The notes below the pieces were generated by a model, which did not search any database, had not been told where the DNA came from, and saw nothing but the letters and a program-made list of their open reading frames with translations. Positions 8,714 to 20,405 of a stretch of DNA of 40,705 bases are shown here, piece by piece. A program made the translations under genes and the position numbers. Positions within the stretch are counted from its first letter, which is position 1, and each line of letters starts with the position of its first letter. The stretch is from assembly GCF_024460775.1 (NCBI RefSeq), contig NZ_JANFYZ010000020.1, forward strand, positions 1 through 40,705, read 5' to 3'. This DNA is from Desulfovibrio desulfuricans. Its GTDB lineage: Bacteria; Desulfobacterota; Desulfovibrionia; Desulfovibrionales; Desulfovibrionaceae.

Positions 8714-10113
8714 TTGGATGCCTCCGGCTTTTCCGTGCTCTGTTGCATCCGTTTTTTCATGGCCGCTTTGGCTTGTTCGGTGATGTCACCCATTTCATCA
8801 CCGAAGAAATTTTCCGGCCAGTTCTGGATGTTGCCGAATATGTCAATTTGAAGAGGTTCAAGCGTAGCGGGGGTCTTGGAGATATTGGCGAAATAGGCCG
8901 ACACTTTTTCCTGTGGAACAGAATCTTCGGCGATTCGCCGCTGCAAACGGCGCAGGAAATGTTCAGAATGGGTTTCAATGACTATTTGAATGTTTCTATC
9001 AGCCCCATTTTCTCTGGAATTGATCACGTCAATCATCACATCGGCCAACGCTGACTGCGCGTTCGGATGCAGGTGAATTTCCGGTTGCTCCATAAGAATG
9101 ATCGACCCGGCAGGCGCATAGAAGCACTGCACCAGAACCGGCAGGACCTGCGAAATACCGAATCCGACATCCGGGAGATCCACCCAGTCCTTTGACCCCT
9201 TGGTGCGAACCTTCACCTCGTATTCCTGCCGCTGTTCGGATATAGGATTGACCCTGAAATCTTCGATCAGGCTCATTTCCTTGAGCTTGAGAGCAATAAT
9301 TTCCTCAAGCGGTTTTTCGTGTTTCCTGTAGCCTAAACTAATTTTCCGGTCTCTTGCTGCCAGAATAGCTGCTACGGTGTTTTCGCCTGCAAAGCCAACG
9401 CTTTCAGGAGTGATGCCACCCCATGTATAAAGCCTTTCCGCCTTCGTTCTAAGTGGTCCCAGGTAGAAGATTGAGTTGAACAGTTTTTCATGCGCAAGAT
9501 TGAGATCCTGAACGAAATCGGCATTTTGATAATAGGCGACCACCTCGTCAGGAAAACCATAAAATCGAACAACATCTTTGAGTGCCCAAGCACGCATTTT
9601 CTTTCTGACAAGAGAGTATTGCTCTGCCGATGCAGCATATTCACGTTTGTCGGATTTTCGTGAAAGATCAATGGAAAGAGACTGCGTATCTTTGTTGAGA
9701 AGACGGTATTTGAATTCCGCGACCTGGAGCAAATTCTTCATTGAGTCGCTTAATTCGACCTCGGCACTAAAATCCAATTCATCGCCAGAAAAAATCTGGC
9801 CTGACAGGGGGTCTTTAAACTTCAAGTCCTCCGTCAATGACCATCTGTAGTCGAAAGCAATTTTGTTTGCCGGATCACGATGGAAAACCATTTCCTGATA
9901 GGAACCAAGCTGAACGGCGGAGTTTTTTCCGCCCGGGTAAAACACGGCTTTCCGATCCGGTGATTCAACGGTCTGTTTCAGCATCATCAGAAACTGCCCG
10001 ATGCTGGACTTACCGGAACTGTTGGCACCGAAGAACAGTGAAATGGGAGCCAGACGAATGGTGCCGGTATCCTTCCAGCCTTTGAAGTTCTGTATTCGTA
10101 ATTGCTTTAGCAT
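8710..10113 (-). CDS. DUF3696-type AAA ATPase embedded in the BREX operon
   Basis: A 467-residue ABC/SMC-like ATPase of the single-chain defence type. It begins with LRIQNFKGWKDTGTIRL (the family start), then Walker A GANSSGKSS (29-37, K35), a long middle insertion, a signature-like GFGISQVLPVL (317-327), Walker B IILMEQPEIHLHP (E342) and the switch histidine segment IETHSEHFLRRL (379-390). The end (about 421-460) matches my recollection of DUF3696, including NWPENFFGD. Such ATPases (compare the OLD, AriA and GajA relatives) sense infection and control a partner effector. Here the partner would be the PIN protein one gene downstream. No TOPRIM or other nuclease domain is visible. It starts 1 base after the pglXI stop and uses a GGAGGGG site at the end of pglXI. 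Confidence 0.85.
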   Translation of the reverse strand: MLKQLRIQNFKGWKDTGTIRLAPISLFFGANSSGKSSIGQFLMMLKQTVESPDRKAVFYPGGKNSAVQLGSYQEMVFHRDPANKIAFDYRWSLTEDLKFKDPLSGQIFSGDELDFSAEVELSDSMKNLLQVAEFKYRLLNKDTQSLSIDLSRKSDKREYAASAEQYSLVRKKMRAWALKDVVRFYGFPDEVVAYYQNADFVQDLNLAHEKLFNSIFYLGPLRTKAERLYTWGGITPESVGFAGENTVAAILAARDRKISLGYRKHEKPLEEIIALKLKEMSLIEDFRVNPISEQRQEYEVKVRTKGSKDWVDLPDVGFGISQVLPVLVQCFYAPAGSIILMEQPEIHLHPNAQSALADVMIDVINSRENGADRNIQIVIETHSEHFLRRLQRRIAEDSVPQEKVSAYFANISKTPATLEPLQIDIFGNIQNWPENFFGDEMGDITEQAKAAMKKRMQQSTEKPEASK

Positions 10114-10114
10114 C

Positions 10115-12904
10115 TCATTCCCCTCCCATTCGTGTTACTGCCTGGTCGTACCACATGAGCAGCTTGGGATCTTCTTCAAGGACGTTGTTGGGGATCTTAT
10201 CGGCCACGGCGACGATGACGGCGTAGTCGCGTTCCTGCCAGGCTTTCTTGAATCCGGCGCGGACAGCTTCCAGGCGGAAGACCTTGAGCTTTTTCTTGAC
10301 CTCTTTGTATTCCTCGAACTCCTTGAGCAGCGCTTTCTCGCGCAGCTTCTCCAGGTCGCCCGCCTTGTTGGGATCGGGCACATACCAACGGTCACGGGCT
10401 TTGGTCACCAGCGCCGGGTCATCCTTGGGCAGGTTGCGCAGCTCTTTCCAGTTGGTAGAAAGGTAGGCGTGGATCTGCTCGGGCACCGGGCCTTTGCCGT
10501 CGTAGCAGAGGAAGTTCTGGTTTAGCAGTTCGCGCAGGTCGAGCTGGGCCTCGTTCTTGCTCCAGCCGCCAAGCTGCTGCATGAACTGCGGATTGATGTC
10601 GGAGAAGGTCTGCGGCTTTTCCTTGATGAGCTGGCGGAGCCACTGGATGGCGGAGGCCTCGTCGGAGACGAACATGGCCATCTGCTTGAGTTCGCCCGAG
10701 GTCATCTTCTTGCGGTCGTATTCGGCCACCTGATCCGACAGGAAAAACATGCCATCGCGCTCGATGAAACGCTGCGAAAGCCCGATCTGGAATTCCTGGC
10801 TTGAAATTGGGACAGGGTAGCCTTTGCGGACGTAGTAGGCCACCATTTGGTCGAACAGGATGCGCGGATCACGTTCCGGGACGAATTGCAGCAAGGCTCC
10901 TTGTTGCTTCGTGACTGGCAGATACTTCAAGTGCGTGCGGACAAAATCCCAAACACCTTCTTCGGTTTGCGCCTCTTTCTGAAAGCGCTCTTCAAAACCG
11001 CCGTTGGGTTTGTAGGCTGAGATAACAAGGTCTTGTTTGACAGAAGTTGGGTTTGTCTCGGCATTGAAACTGCCTTTTTTCTTATCTAATGCCGATACGT
11101 TCGCTATAACAAATCCAGCTTCGGCAATGGATGTCTGAATATTGTTCCACACAGATGCCTTAGTATTTGAGAACTCAACAGTCATCCATCTGCCAGGCGC
11201 AAGCGCGTTATAAGCCTCTTTAAAGCAATTGGTCATTAGCGCTCTATATTCATCAGAACCTTTTTTTTGCGTTTTATTCTCAATTGCTTCTTCTTTGTTA
11301 TTGGTTTGAGTTTTAAGCCAGGATTCCCATAAAATATTTAACTCTGAGTAATTAAGGTTTGAACCGAATGGTGGGTCTATAAAAATGTAATCTATTGAGT
11401 TGTCGGGTATTTGGAGTGTGGTTGAGGACTGAGTTGACAAACAATAAAAAGAATCCTCATGGCAAAACACTACTTTTTCAATCGCATCACGCAGCATCCT
11501 AATGATATTAAGCTCTTTAATAAGAGATGGGATGTAGAGGGTTCCGCTTTGTGGCCCACCTCCAGCCCCCCAAGTTCCAGATTGATACGTTAATCTGTAT
11601 TGTTTGGTAATTTTTGACGCAACAATAGAAAGAGGAATTAAGAACTTGCTTTCGCTTGCTAAGGCTCTGAACTCCAAAAGTGTATTGTAATTTCTTACAG
11701 TGTAAAGATGGTGAACATGAGTGAAACCCATTCTAAGCGGTTCCCCTGTCTTATCACCTTCTGGGATCTCGCTGTAACCTATATGGCTTCCTGCTCCTTT
11801 TTGTTCGATTTTTGCCAAAAGGTCAAAATCGTCTGAATCTGGTTTCTTTTCAAACTTCTTACTATCGTATATGTAACTAATCCTAACAGGAACTTGCTTA
11901 GCCTGAGTGACGGAATCGTTTAGCAACGGATCAAAAAAGGTTGTCCAGCAACGTTCAAGATTTCTTTTAGTGAGCTTTGATGCGCAATTTGGACAGGCAA
12001 AGGTGTCGAGAACCTGGCCGTTTTCAACATCGACAGCCGCATCCCAAAACACAACTTCTTTCGCACATTCTGGACAAACAAATACGTCCGACCAGATAAC
12101 AGAATTAATTTTCCCCTTCATTCCATTGGAATGAGTGGTTTCAAACATCCATTCACACTTTTTCTCGACAACATCAACTAACCGATTGAGTTCTTTTTTT
12201 AAATTAAACTCATCGGAAGGGCTGTTATATGCGTAGGAGATAAATGTCGCAGCAGGAGACAAATCATTTAGGACTGACTTTCTGCGCCCTATCTTAGAAA
12301 ATGGTTTCCAAACCTTCTTCCCATCCTCATCCATCTCTTCTCGTAAAATGGTTCCATCAGGCTTTACCTGATAGCCGAGGTTTAGTATTTCTCCTCGGTC
12401 ACCACACAATCTTGCGGCTATTCCCGTCATTCCCGTTCCACAGAAACCATCAAAAACGATATCACCCGGCTGTGTGTAATGGAGGATGTAACGCATGATG
12501 GCCTTATGAGGCACTTTGGTGTGATATGGGTGCATCCTGTAAATAGGGTCGTACTTGCCCTCGCTTACATCAGAGGCAAAGGGTTCACGGTGGTAGTGAT
12601 TGCCCTCGGGCTGCTCTGGCTTCTGCGCCTCCCATTCGGCGATGAAGTCGGCGATCCACGGGTTCGGACAGGCGGTGTAATACGGCGGATCACTCAGGTT
12701 CAGGATGTCTTCGTCGCTGCCGATGGGAAAGCCTTCGATCTTGCGAAACTCCGGGTCCTGCAGTTTTTTGCGCAGCTCCTCGGTAAAGTGGGCGCGGCGG
12801 GCCTCATCGTTCTCGAAGGTCATGCCGAGGCAAGTCACCGGGCCGGAGGGCTTCTGCGGCTCTTCAAGCAGCGAGTCGAACAAACTGGTTTCTTTCATCT
12901 TCAT
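10115..12904 (-). CDS. pglXI: BREX type 3 adenine-type DNA methyltransferase PglXI
   Basis: A 929-residue methyltransferase. The S-adenosylmethionine motif is VFDGFCGTGMTG (150-161) and the catalytic motif is IDPPFGSNLNYSEL near residue 510. DPPF fits an exocyclic-amine (probably N6-adenine) methyltransferase. Between them, near residues 275-315, CPEC and CPNC pairs form a likely zinc ribbon. A helical C-terminal third (about 650-929) follows. In BREX this enzyme marks host DNA. Composition is strikingly mosaic: 11281-11340 and 11341-11400 have 18 and 20 G+C of 60, while 10381-10440 has 38 of 60. The AT-rich part runs roughly 10960-12470, between GC-rich ends. The stop is followed after 1 base by the ATPase gene. 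An 85-base gap with alternative hairpins separates it from brxC. Confidence 0.9.
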   Translation of the reverse strand: MKMKETSLFDSLLEEPQKPSGPVTCLGMTFENDEARRAHFTEELRKKLQDPEFRKIEGFPIGSDEDILNLSDPPYYTACPNPWIADFIAEWEAQKPEQPEGNHYHREPFASDVSEGKYDPIYRMHPYHTKVPHKAIMRYILHYTQPGDIVFDGFCGTGMTGIAARLCGDRGEILNLGYQVKPDGTILREEMDEDGKKVWKPFSKIGRRKSVLNDLSPAATFISYAYNSPSDEFNLKKELNRLVDVVEKKCEWMFETTHSNGMKGKINSVIWSDVFVCPECAKEVVFWDAAVDVENGQVLDTFACPNCASKLTKRNLERCWTTFFDPLLNDSVTQAKQVPVRISYIYDSKKFEKKPDSDDFDLLAKIEQKGAGSHIGYSEIPEGDKTGEPLRMGFTHVHHLYTVRNYNTLLEFRALASESKFLIPLSIVASKITKQYRLTYQSGTWGAGGGPQSGTLYIPSLIKELNIIRMLRDAIEKVVFCHEDSFYCLSTQSSTTLQIPDNSIDYIFIDPPFGSNLNYSELNILWESWLKTQTNNKEEAIENKTQKKGSDEYRALMTNCFKEAYNALAPGRWMTVEFSNTKASVWNNIQTSIAEAGFVIANVSALDKKKGSFNAETNPTSVKQDLVISAYKPNGGFEERFQKEAQTEEGVWDFVRTHLKYLPVTKQQGALLQFVPERDPRILFDQMVAYYVRKGYPVPISSQEFQIGLSQRFIERDGMFFLSDQVAEYDRKKMTSGELKQMAMFVSDEASAIQWLRQLIKEKPQTFSDINPQFMQQLGGWSKNEAQLDLRELLNQNFLCYDGKGPVPEQIHAYLSTNWKELRNLPKDDPALVTKARDRWYVPDPNKAGDLEKLREKALLKEFEEYKEVKKKLKVFRLEAVRAGFKKAWQERDYAVIVAVADKIPNNVLEEDPKLLMWYDQAVTRMGGE

Positions 12905-12933
12905 AATCCTTGGCTTTCGTCTTGTGTCTCAGC

Positions 12934-12979
12934 TTGGTCACTTTGCGGGTGACCAAACTCGGCGAAGTTGGTCACCCGC
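12934..12979 (-). promoter_or_regulatory. Three-half-site element that can form two alternative hairpins before pglXI
   Basis: TTGGTCAC (12934-12941) can pair with GTGACCAA (12949-12956). Alternatively GCGGGTGACCAA (12945-12956) pairs perfectly with TTGGTCACCCGC (12968-12979). Both use the middle half-site, so the two stems exclude each other. It lies in the only sizeable gap of the BREX operon, between brxC and pglXI. It could be an attenuator or an operator with three half-sites. Confidence 0.5.
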
Positions 12980-12989
12980 TTAGTCACTC

Positions 12990-17233
<4,244 letters not shown>

Positions 17234-17255
17234 ATATTTCTTTCTCAGTAGAGTC

Positions 17256-17338
17256 TATTGATTTTTTTTGTCAGTACCATTATCAAGCCCCGAGTTTCGA
17301 ACGCAATCGATTTTTTTTGCAGACTAGAGCCTGCTCTA
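17256..17338 (-). promoter_or_regulatory. brxF upstream region: paired A-tracts and a dyad
   Basis: Two near-identical 14-mers, ATTGATTTTTTTTG (17256-17269) and ATCGATTTTTTTTG (17306-17319), are spaced exactly 50 bases start to start, about five helical turns. A perfect dyad TAGAGC-CT-GCTCTA (17325-17338) lies just upstream for the minus-strand operon. The layout suits DNA bending and an operator for the BREX promoter. I could not define a convincing -35/-10 pair. Confidence 0.45.
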
Positions 17339-17344
17339 ATCATT

Positions 17345-17728
17345 AGCAAGAATCTTTGGAGCAAACGAGGCATAATGGTCGGGTTTTCTGACGGTGGCGG
17401 GGCTGCGGCACTACTTGCTGCCATGAGGCAGGATGTGACCTTTCTGGGAACAGTTGCAGGCAATCTTGATATTGATGCTTGGGCAAACCTGCAGGGCGTG
17501 AGCTAGCTTGCAGAAACTTTGAACCCTAAGGCGGTGGCTCCATCGCTGCAGCACTTGCCCCAGCGGCATTTAAGCAGCCGCACGGATGCGACCATACCCC
17601 CGGAAATCAGCGAGGGGTTCTGTCGAGCAGTGAACCAGCCAGAAAGTTGCGTTGTTGTTTCAGGCGTGCCGCATGGCGGGGCGTGGCAACGTTACTGGGA
17701 CTACAATTATTCGGTTCGGGGGCGATGA
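17345..17728 (+). pseudogene. Alpha/beta hydrolase remnant (5' truncated, in-frame TAG)
   Basis: The plus-strand frame encodes the nucleophile-elbow segment VGFSDGGGAAALLAA (G-x-S-x-G), then VTFLGTVAGNLDIDAW, an in-frame TAG at 17504-17506, and in the same frame LAETLNPKA, LPQRHLSSRTD, IPPEISEGF and a probable catalytic-histidine segment VSGVPHGGAW. The order (nucleophile, acid region, histidine) is that of an alpha/beta hydrolase C-terminal half. The N-terminal strands and lid are missing. It was cut at about 17345, where AT-rich brxF promoter DNA begins, so it marks an old junction left by insertion of the BREX island. Confidence 0.6.
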
Positions 17729-17786
17729 AGCCAAGGCCAGACTAGGGATGTTGCATCAAACATTGGTATGCGCCCCTCAACTCCTT

Positions 17787-17972
17787 TCACACCCTTAGCA
17801 GATCAATAAGCTGGCTGGCCTCATTTGCTGTCATCTCAGCAAATTCTTTACTGAAGTGTATTGAGCAAAGCGCTTCAGCGTCTAGGCCCTGCCGCTCCGC
17901 GAGGTCATAGGCATAGCAAAGTTGCTTGTCAGAAGCAGGCTGATTGGCACTGCGCGGGGTAAAACCGTACAT
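17787..17972 (-). CDS. Small 61-residue protein of the Gp2 element
   Basis: I start it at ATG 17972 (MYGFTPRSANQ), which has GAGGTGATT directly upstream; a longer frame to 18068 would overlap the previous gene. The sequence SDKQLCYAYDLAERQGLDAEAL and ANEASQLIDLL resembles a short helical module found at the ends of some phage and mobile-element proteins. No function can be given. It lies 16 bases after the AlpA-like gene and is probably the last gene of that unit. Confidence 0.6.
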   Translation of the reverse strand: MYGFTPRSANQPASDKQLCYAYDLAERQGLDAEALCSIHFSKEFAEMTANEASQLIDLLRV

Positions 17973-17988
17973 AATCACCTCAAATTTT

Positions 17989-18270
17989 TCATAACAGTTT
18001 AAATTTTTTCCGAATGTACGCCATGGCTGAGGCGCGGGTGTAGCCAATTTTTGACCCTGCCCGTACACGCTCTGCGGGACCTTTGCGCAAAGCGTCTTCG
18101 TTCGAGAGTGTTTTGGCTGAAACGAGCCCGCCAGTTGCCTTTGACAGCTCTGCCCTTGAGACCACAGGCGGCAATTCTTGTTCTATGGATCTAAAGAATG
18201 CCTCGGAGCCTATGCCCTGGCGGATCAAGTTGTCTGAGCGATCAAAATTGCGTTGCCAGTATTGTTGCAT
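17989..18270 (-). CDS. AlpA/excisionase-like DNA-binding protein
   Basis: A 93-residue protein starting at ATG 18270 behind AGGAGAACAC. The C-terminal half reads like a winged or MerR-like helix-turn-helix of the AlpA/excisionase class: VSRAELSKATGGLVSAKTLSNEDA followed by a basic segment and YTRASAMAYIRKKF. Proteins of this type regulate or excise small integrative elements. Neighbours are the Gp2-like initiator upstream and a 61-residue protein downstream, all on the minus strand. The family call rests on the pattern alone. Confidence 0.55.
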   Translation of the reverse strand: MQQYWQRNFDRSDNLIRQGIGSEAFFRSIEQELPPVVSRAELSKATGGLVSAKTLSNEDALRKGPAERVRAGSKIGYTRASAMAYIRKKFKLL

Positions 18271-18352
18271 GTGTTCTCCTGCCTGTTGGGCTGATAAGGG
18301 TTGGTGTGGGAATGCATAGTATTAGAGCATTCGAAAGGGTAACCAGCACGGC

Positions 18353-19006
18353 TTATGCGTAGTAGCTGTCTGCCTGATCCTGTTCTCGTCTCGTCCGACG
18401 AACCCTAAGGCGTGAAACATTTGCCATACGTGTCATGCCAAAGTCTCTGAATCCATCGTTGCAGATGCCTTTGGTGTGGTCTTTAGCCAAGTACATGGCT
18501 TGCCGTACAACGGCTTCAATCTTGCCCTCGTAGCTTGGGTCATCACTGCGCAAGATGATGCCATTAGCTTGCCTGTTGCCGTCAGGGTCTCTGTCACAAT
18601 AGTGGATCAGCCCTTTAGGGTCCACATCGAGTATCCTGCCCCATATCTCTTCTGCTGACTTGATGTAGGGATAGTACCTGCAAGTCTTGTTGCCATCGAG
18701 CAATAACATGCAGTGATAGTGTTGATTGTCACTTTTGAGAGATTGCTCTCTTACCCAAAAATACGCTGGTGACACTCCATTGCGTGAACACTGTTGAATA
18801 AGCAGTTTCATTAGATTTGACATATCGCTGTTATCTTCGACAGCCATGAAGCCTTTGGGGTAGGTCACATCAAACCGAATAACCATTGTTTTACTGTGTA
18901 TAGTTGTGTACTCCGTAAGGAGTGTTGATAGTTTGTCATGTATATTTGGTCTATACAGGCTATCATCATTGTCACACATCATTTCTCTAAAGTTTATGTT
19001 GTTCAT
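18353..19006 (-). CDS. Inovirus Gp2 / YagK-YfjJ-like replication initiator
   Basis: A 217-residue protein starting at ATG 19006 behind AGGAGATTCAA. It carries rolling-circle (HUH) features: a strand-loop region MVIRFDVTYP near 41, the HxH motif in DNQHYHCMLLLDG near 95, and a single-tyrosine helix QAMYLAKDHTKG near 170. This pattern matches the YagK/YfjJ C-terminal or Gp2 family of filamentous phages and satellites. Known role: nicking and ligating DNA at an origin. The AT-rich DNA upstream (19007-19590) is the obvious place for that origin. It leads a three-gene minus-strand unit. Confidence 0.75.
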   Translation of the reverse strand: MNNINFREMMCDNDDSLYRPNIHDKLSTLLTEYTTIHSKTMVIRFDVTYPKGFMAVEDNSDMSNLMKLLIQQCSRNGVSPAYFWVREQSLKSDNQHYHCMLLLDGNKTCRYYPYIKSAEEIWGRILDVDPKGLIHYCDRDPDGNRQANGIILRSDDPSYEGKIEAVVRQAMYLAKDHTKGICNDGFRDFGMTRMANVSRLRVRRTRREQDQADSYYA

Positions 19007-19592
19007 TTGAATCTCCTATCTGTGTTTCATCTTGTTTACTGTTTTGTGTTTGCATATCTATAACGTTATTATGTTTGTATTTATATCTATGTCACTTGTT
19101 GTTGAATAGATGAAATACTTGTAGTTCTAATATTGCAATACTCTTACACTTCTATATTCTTATATAAGTACTACAATCATACCTTCGTTGTTATTACATA
19201 AAATCAAGCCGTTTAAGCTAAATGCCTCAAGCCAACCAAGCTAAATCTGATATGTTAGGTTGAGGGAATTAGCTTCTGCATATCATTGGGTGCGGAGTAA
19301 TGAGATTGGATGGATCTATGCAGATCAATGGTGGTAGATGACGTTTCATCGTTGTAGCTGTTATCTGGGGTGTGAAGGCTCGTTGTGCTCTACGCATTTT
19401 TCGCCAGTCATGGTTTTTCTGACAAAGCGAGTTAGTTTATCATGCTGATATTATTTGATATATTGAAAAAACACTGTTTGTGGTCACGTATCTTCCACAA
19501 AACCGGTGCGCAAATGGCATGGACTGGCAAGGCTAATGGCACGGATATTAACAGCATTGGAAACGCAACAGGGCCTGAAACGGCAGAATCAA
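19007..19592. other. AT-rich non-coding region, possible origin of the Gp2 element
   Basis: No credible gene. It contains two AAGCTAAAT repeats (19215-19223, 19238-19246), repeated CAAGCC and ATATCTAT words, and long A/T runs. It would hold the promoter of the Gp2-like gene. The origin role is inferred from position beside an HUH initiator; no nick site was recognised. Confidence 0.3.
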
Positions 19593-19703
19593 AACCACCC
19601 GCATAGCGGGTGGTTTGCTCTGGCCCTATAAGGGCCTGTTACCGGCTGCGCCTAAAGACGCTGGCTTTCACTGTGTTCAAGCCCAGTGCCCTTGTCGCCT
19701 TGG

Positions 19704-20159
19704 CTACCCCTTAAAGGGGTCTTGATACTCCCGCGTACTCAACTTGTCTTGCATGATGTCGTGTTTTTCTTGCTGCTGGATATATTTTTTGATCGTTGCC
19801 CCGTTCAGCCCAACGGTGCTGACATAATAACCTTCGGCCCAAAACTTCCTATTGCCGAATTTATATTTAAGGTTTGCGTGCTTATCGAAGATCATCAATG
19901 AACTCTTCCCTTTTAGATACCCCATAAAACTCGACACACTGATCTTGGGTGGGATACTCACCAGCATGTGTATATGGTCTGGCATCAAGTGACCTTCCAG
20001 AATCTCTACTCCTTTGTACTTGCAAAGACTCTGCAAAATTTCCTTTATACTATCGCGCAACTGAGCAAATATTATTTTTCGACGATACTTGGGCGTAAAC
20101 ACGATATGATACTTGCACAGCCATTTTGTGTGAGCTAAACTTTGGGCCTTGGTTCCCAT
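19704..20159 (-). CDS. tnpA: IS200-type Y1 transposase TnpA
   Basis: A 151-residue HUH transposase of full family length. The metal-binding HxH motif is in GHLMPDHIHMLVSIPP near residue 61, and the catalytic tyrosine is in TIKKYIQQQEKHD near residue 126. The start YHIVFTPKYRRKI is typical of the family. It moves single-stranded DNA by a copy-free peel-and-paste reaction. No TnpB gene accompanies it, as in IS200 proper. The leader forms a long hairpin that contains the likely ribosome binding site, so expression is probably very low. Confidence 0.92.
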   Translation of the reverse strand: MGTKAQSLAHTKWLCKYHIVFTPKYRRKIIFAQLRDSIKEILQSLCKYKGVEILEGHLMPDHIHMLVSIPPKISVSSFMGYLKGKSSLMIFDKHANLKYKFGNRKFWAEGYYVSTVGLNGATIKKYIQQQEKHDIMQDKLSTREYQDPFKG

Positions 20160-20162
20160 GAT

Positions 20163-20228
20163 AAAAACACCCTTCTTTAAATGTTACGATGGGCTTGAAC
20201 AACTTCATCGTACAAGAAGGGTGTTTTT
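20163..20228 (-). promoter_or_regulatory. IS200 leader hairpin (terminator and RBS sequestration)
   Basis: The 15-base outer arms at 20163-20177 and 20214-20228 pair, and an inner TACGATG (20185-20191) pairs with CATCGTA (20206-20212). The minus-strand stem ends in GAAGGGTGTTTTT just before the tnpA ATG, so the ribosome binding purines are inside the stem. Both strands give T runs. This matches the known IS200 leader, which stops readthrough and hides the start. Confidence 0.75.
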
Positions 20229-20314
20229 TGTGTATAACACTTTATTTCCACCCGCATAGCGGGTGGTTCTCTGTTTCGCGCATAAGTGCGCTCAACCGGC
20301 TAAAGCCGTAACAG

Positions 20315-20350
20315 AACGAAAGTGCCTTCCATATGGAAGGCACTTTCGTT
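20315..20350. repeat. Perfect 36-bp palindrome
   Basis: An 18-base half beginning AACGAAAGTGCC is followed directly by its exact reverse complement, with no spacer. It lies 55 bases beyond the stop of the RepA-like gene, beside the IS200 element. There is no adjacent T run, so it is not a classic terminator. Confidence 0.8.
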
Positions 20351-20405
20351 GTATATACGGCTATGACAACAGCGACATCTCAGAACTGCTGACGTCATAA
20401 CATGG

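Larger units (their letters stand above)
19593..20300 (-). mobile_element. IS200-type insertion sequence with hairpin ends
   Basis: The element carries one Y1 transposase gene and has no inverted repeats in the usual sense. Instead the same palindrome, CCACCCGC-ATA-GCGGGTGG, lies at each side (19593-19617 with longer arms, 20248-20266). Each copy is followed by a second small hairpin with a TAAG-containing loop and then ACCGGCT (about 19641 and 20294). Subterminal hairpins bound by the transposase are characteristic of the IS200/IS605 family, and the span of about 0.7 kb fits. Exact cleavage points were not determined. Confidence 0.7.
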
